This document shows positions 61,367 to 64,000 of a DNA stretch of 64,000 bases, piece by piece; within the stretch, counting starts at the first letter, position 1, and every line of letters begins with the position of its first letter. Location: positions 789,210 through 853,209 of the forward strand of contig NZ_JARADB010000003.1 in assembly GCF_028765165.1 (NCBI RefSeq). The letters are read 5' to 3'. The notes beneath the pieces are model-generated. The model worked only from the letters and a program-made list of their open reading frames with translations, was not told the origin of the DNA and ran no database searches. The DNA comes from Paenibacillus sp. MAHUQ-63 (GTDB lineage: Bacteria > Bacillota > Bacilli > Paenibacillales > NBRC-103111). A program made the translations under genes and the position numbers.

Positions 61367-61456
61367 TCTTCTTAAGCTTATTGCTTGATGGTTAAGCCAT
61401 AATCTGGTTGGCCACGGTCAGGTCCATATTTAGCTGTAAAATCCCTCTGACCTCGT

Positions 61457-61488
61457 CGCTTCGGCAATCGTATAGCTATGCCGAAGCG
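61457..61488. other. perfect hairpin in an intergenic stretch
   Basis: CGCTTCGGCA (61457-61466) and TGCCGAAGCG (61479-61488), 10-bp arms, 12-nt loop. No T-run. The minus strand beside it (61380-61455) reads RDFTAKYGPDRGQPDYGL then a stop, perhaps the end of a lost gene. Confidence 0.45.
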
Positions 61489-61553
61489 CTACAGACGATT
61501 GACAAACAGCCAAATCAAATTTTTACTTTACACCGCAGTCAATAGGTGGTAAT

Positions 61554-61587
61554 ATCATTTCTATAATTCCATAAATATAGAAATGAT
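61554..61587. promoter_or_regulatory. ArsR operator 1, upstream of arsR
   Basis: ATCATTTCTATA (61554-61565) and TATAGAAATGAT (61576-61587), perfect 12-bp arms with a 10-bp spacer. Its core TTCTATA-N10-TATAGAA recurs before the next two genes. Confidence 0.78.
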
Positions 61588-61605
61588 TGCGGAAAGGAGA
61601 ATTTA

Positions 61606-61887
61606 ATGGCTGATGTCGATCACGATCTGGTGCAAGCTGTCAAAGTATACAAGGCTCTAGGTGAGCCTACACGACTAAAAATTGCCTTAATGCTAATAAA
61701 GCAAAAGAATCAATGCGTTACCGCGATCGGTGAACAGCTTGGACACGTAGCCGGTTCAACGTTATCCCATCATCTCAAGCAGCTGACGGAATCGGGTTTA
61801 ATCCAGTCGCAAAAGAACGGTTCGTTTATTCACTACAGCGTTGATCAAGAAGTGGCAATGAAGTTTGCGCCATATTTACTGGCGTAA
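61606..61887 (+). CDS. ArsR-family transcriptional regulator
   Basis: Winged-helix protein of 93 residues: AVKVYKALGEPTRLKIALMLIKQKNQC then AGSTLSHHLKQLTESGLIQSQKNGSFIHYSV, the ArsR recognition helix and wing. A single Cys (NQC) gives no standard metal-binding pair, so it may sense an organic ligand or oxidant. GGAAAGGAG before the ATG. Operator 1 overlaps its promoter (autorepression). Confidence 0.87.
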   Translation: MADVDHDLVQAVKVYKALGEPTRLKIALMLIKQKNQCVTAIGEQLGHVAGSTLSHHLKQLTESGLIQSQKNGSFIHYSVDQEVAMKFAPYLLA

Positions 61888-61903
61888 ATTTTTTGAGCAT
61901 CGA

Positions 61904-61927
61904 TTCTATATATTTAGAATTATAGAA
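61904..61927. promoter_or_regulatory. ArsR operator 2, upstream of the LLM gene
   Basis: TTCTATA-N10-TATAGAA, same core and spacing as operator 1, in the 60-bp gap before the monooxygenase start. Confidence 0.75.
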
Positions 61928-61947
61928 AAGATAAGGGGGAAACCATT

Positions 61948-62994
61948 TTGGAAAATCGCGTGCCATTGGAACTTGGAATCTCTACATTTCTTCACACGAA
62001 CCCCAAAGGAGGGGGCGTTCTGCCAGGCGAACGACTGCGACAAGCGATGGAAGAAATTCAGCTGGCTGATCAGGCCGGTCTTGATGTCTATGCGATCGGT
62101 GAACATCATCGCATGGACTACACAAGCTCATCGCCGGCAATCATTTTGGCCTCGGCTGCAGCTACTACAAACCATATTCGGTTGTCCAGTGCCGTTACGG
62201 TATTGTCTTCGTCGGATCCAGTCCGTGTTTATCAGGATTTCGCCACCCTGGATAACTTAACAAATGGGCGGGCCGAGATCATGGCCGGACGCGGTTCTTT
62301 TGTCGAATCTTTTCCGCTCTTCGGATATAACCTGCAAAATTATGAGGAATTATTCGATGAGAAATTGGAGCTTTTACTCAAAATACGATCTTCAGAGAAC
62401 GTAACATGGAGTGGCAAGCACCGTGCACCGCTGCACAATATGGGCGTATACCCGCGAGCGCAACAATTCCCGCTTCCTGTATGGATTGCTACTGGCGGCA
62501 GTCCGGGGTCGGCCATTCGTGCCGGTCAGCTTGGTCTTCCTGTCATTTTCTCCATTATAGGCGGCTTGCCGGAGCGTTTCGCTCCCTTAGTGCAGTTATA
62601 TCTTAAAGCAGCCCAACAAGCAGGGCACGATCCTAATCAATTGCAAATCGCCTGTCATTCGCATGGTTTTATTGCCAACTCGTTTGCAGCAGCCAGAGAA
62701 AAGTATTATCCCATTATGGCCGAACAAATGAATCAAATTGGAAGGGAACGCGGTTGGGCGACTTATACACGAAGTGTATATGAGGAAGCACTGAGCCCTC
62801 GCGGCGCTCTTTATGTTGGAGATTCAGAATATGTAGCAGAAAAGATCGTGCGTGTAACCAAACAACTGGGCTTGACTCGTTTTCTTTTGTACGTTGACTT
62901 TAGTACGCTTCCGCATCGTGATTTGTTAAGAACGATCGAACGATTTGGAACGGATGTCGCCCCCCTTGTTCGCAAGGAGCTAGCTAGGCATTAA
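61948..62994 (+). CDS. LLM-class flavin-dependent oxidoreductase
   Basis: Luciferase-like protein of 348 residues. LELGISTFLHTN start, IGEHHRMDYTSSSPAIILA, LSSAVTVLSSSDPVRVYQDFATLDNLTNGRAEIMAGRGS and PVWIATGGSPGSAIRAGQLG are the usual FMN/F420 barrel blocks. It probably acts as an FMNH2-dependent monooxygenase on an unknown small molecule. TTG start about 8 nt after AAGGGGGA. Middle gene of an ArsR-controlled trio. Confidence 0.85.
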   Translation: MENRVPLELGISTFLHTNPKGGGVLPGERLRQAMEEIQLADQAGLDVYAIGEHHRMDYTSSSPAIILASAAATTNHIRLSSAVTVLSSSDPVRVYQDFATLDNLTNGRAEIMAGRGSFVESFPLFGYNLQNYEELFDEKLELLLKIRSSENVTWSGKHRAPLHNMGVYPRAQQFPLPVWIATGGSPGSAIRAGQLGLPVIFSIIGGLPERFAPLVQLYLKAAQQAGHDPNQLQIACHSHGFIANSFAAAREKYYPIMAEQMNQIGRERGWATYTRSVYEEALSPRGALYVGDSEYVAEKIVRVTKQLGLTRFLLYVDFSTLPHRDLLRTIERFGTDVAPLVRKELARH

Positions 62995-63038
62995 AGAAAG
63001 TAAGATGTTAAGAAATTGCAATCCTTCATCGTTATCAT

Positions 63039-63062
63039 TTCTGTATATTTAGATATATAGAA
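63039..63062. promoter_or_regulatory. ArsR operator 3, upstream of the MFS gene
   Basis: TTCTGTA-N10-TATAGAA, one mismatch from operators 1 and 2, same spacing, 20 bp before the MFS start. Confidence 0.75.
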
Positions 63063-63082
63063 TTATAAAGGAGAATAATCAA

Positions 63083-64000
63083 ATGATTAAATCGTGGAAA
63101 GTTTATATTTTAGCGATTATAAGTTTTTTAGTGGGAACTTCGGAATTTGTAATTGCCGGGATATTGGATCTGGTTTCCAAAGATGTAGGAGTAACCATTG
63201 CTGCTGCCGGCCAACTCATTTCGGTTTATTCCATATCTTACGCGGTGGGTACTCCGATTCTTATTGCGGCTACCTCTAAACTAAGCCGGAGAACACTTAT
63301 GCTGGCTGCTCTGGCGCTCTTTTTTATAGGGAATTTAATTACGGTGGTCTCGACGGGCTATCCGATGCTTGTTGGTGCGAGAGTGATCTTAGCTCTTAGT
63401 ACAGGTGTCTTTACCGTGGTTGCCTTAACTGTTTCTGCTCAAATTGCCGGACCTGGAAAACAAGGCACCGCCATAGCAACTATCATGATGGGATTTAATC
63501 TATCGCTTATTTTAGGCGTTCCTGTGGGAAGAGTCATTGCCAGCACCTACGACTGGAAAATGATTTTTTATGGAATCGGCCTTCTTAGTTTTATCGCGAT
63601 GCTGGTCATTTTAATGGCGTTGCCAAAGTCGCAAGGAGAGGCAAATGTGCCTCTTAAAGAACAACTCGCCCTGTTGAAAAGGCCGCAGCTATTATTAACC
63701 TTGTCGATTAGCTTCTTTTGGATGGTCGGTTATACGATCATTTACACGTTTATTACACCATTTCTGATGAACATTACGGGTATGAGCAATGGGATGGTGA
63801 GCATCGCGCTATTTTCATTCGGTATAGCAAGTTTGCTGGGCGCCCAGGCTGGAGGTTATGGTGCGGATAAATTAGGTATTCCGCGTACGCTGAATGGAAG
63901 CTTAATGATCCACGCTGCTATTTTGATCCTTATGTCCCTCTTTGCCCATACATCAATAGCTGTCTTTCCGTTGCTGCTGTTATGGTCGTTTTTTGCTTGG
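63083..64000 (+). CDS. MFS transporter, cut by the window end
   Basis: 306 codons are visible, without a stop, of an expected 390 or so. Start MIKSWKVYILAIISFLVGTSEFVIAGIL after AAAGGAG. At least eight helices are seen, with an antiporter-type helix 5 segment (LILGVPVGRVIAS) as in YdhP/AraJ-type DHA1 exporters. Third gene of the ArsR trio; probably exports the monooxygenase substrate or product. Confidence 0.85.
   Translation, partial: MIKSWKVYILAIISFLVGTSEFVIAGILDLVSKDVGVTIAAAGQLISVYSISYAVGTPILIAATSKLSRRTLMLAALALFFIGNLITVVSTGYPMLVGARVILALSTGVFTVVALTVSAQIAGPGKQGTAIATIMMGFNLSLILGVPVGRVIASTYDWKMIFYGIGLLSFIAMLVILMALPKSQGEANVPLKEQLALLKRPQLLLTLSISFFWMVGYTIIYTFITPFLMNITGMSNGMVSIALFSFGIASLLGAQAGGYGADKLGIPRTLNGSLMIHAAILILMSLFAHTSIAVFPLLLLWSFFAW

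Overview
The window looks like a chromosomal segment of a spore-forming Bacillota, most likely Paenibacillus or a close relative. The reasons are strong AGGAGG-type ribosome sites, many TTG and GTG starts, a Bce-type antimicrobial-peptide detoxification module, a UPF0291 (YnzC) protein, a DUF3231 protein, the low-GC-type galactokinase, and mixed base composition. No rRNA, tRNA or CRISPR array was seen.

Layout. 0-9 kb: redox and housekeeping genes: a methionine sulfoxide reductase, a TetR-peroxiredoxin pair with a perfect operator palindrome, an RlmA-type 23S rRNA methyltransferase behind a leader-peptide attenuator, galactokinase, a GAPDH paralogue and an FMN reductase. 9-14 kb: a complete BceRS-BceAB module with a BceR box. 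14-18.4 kb: accessory region with a broken PP2C phosphatase, two tandem lipoproteins, a broken small gene, and a three-gene unit of two GNAT-like paralogues around a 38-residue peptide gene. 18.5-26.6 kb: aldehyde dehydrogenase with MFS and TetR, a second two-component system, and tandem DUF6223-like membrane proteins. 26.7-38 kb: mixed single genes, including a Rieske oxygenase and a second, eukaryote/archaea-like histidyl-tRNA synthetase controlled by a His-codon leader peptide. 38.3-50.2 kb: a visibly more GC-rich catabolic gene run on the minus strand: two cytosine-deaminase-type amidohydrolases, an ATZ/TRZ-type deaminase, a creatininase-family hydrolase, a Rieske oxygenase, an FAD-linked oxidase, a flavodoxin and an NMT1/THI5-type ABC importer, with a divergent Lrp/AsnC regulator. 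50.2-61.5 kb: decayed accessory region with broken YhaM, SDR and helical-repeat genes and an IS3 deletion derivative. 61.5-64 kb: an ArsR, flavin monooxygenase and MFS unit with three copies of one operator, cut by the window end.

A dispersed element of about 75-95 bp runs through the accessory regions. It has direct-repeat boxes around CCCGTTAG at both ends and usually a variable GC-rich hairpin between them. I count 13 whole and 6 partial copies, all in the same orientation, and none in the galactokinase-Bce block or inside the catabolic run.

The strongest new-looking observations are: (1) a His-rich leader peptide with mutually exclusive RNA hairpins before the second hisS; (2) a nine-residue leader ending in Arg-Leu-Arg whose stop codon abuts a terminator before the rRNA methyltransferase; (3) the GNAT-peptide-GNAT operon with a TAATG overlap; (4) the N-heterocycle-type catabolic gene run, including a CodA paralogue that has Phe at a metal-ligand His; and (5) the single-orientation repeat family that supplies stop codons to neighbouring genes. 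All assignments are from reading the sequence; no database search was run.
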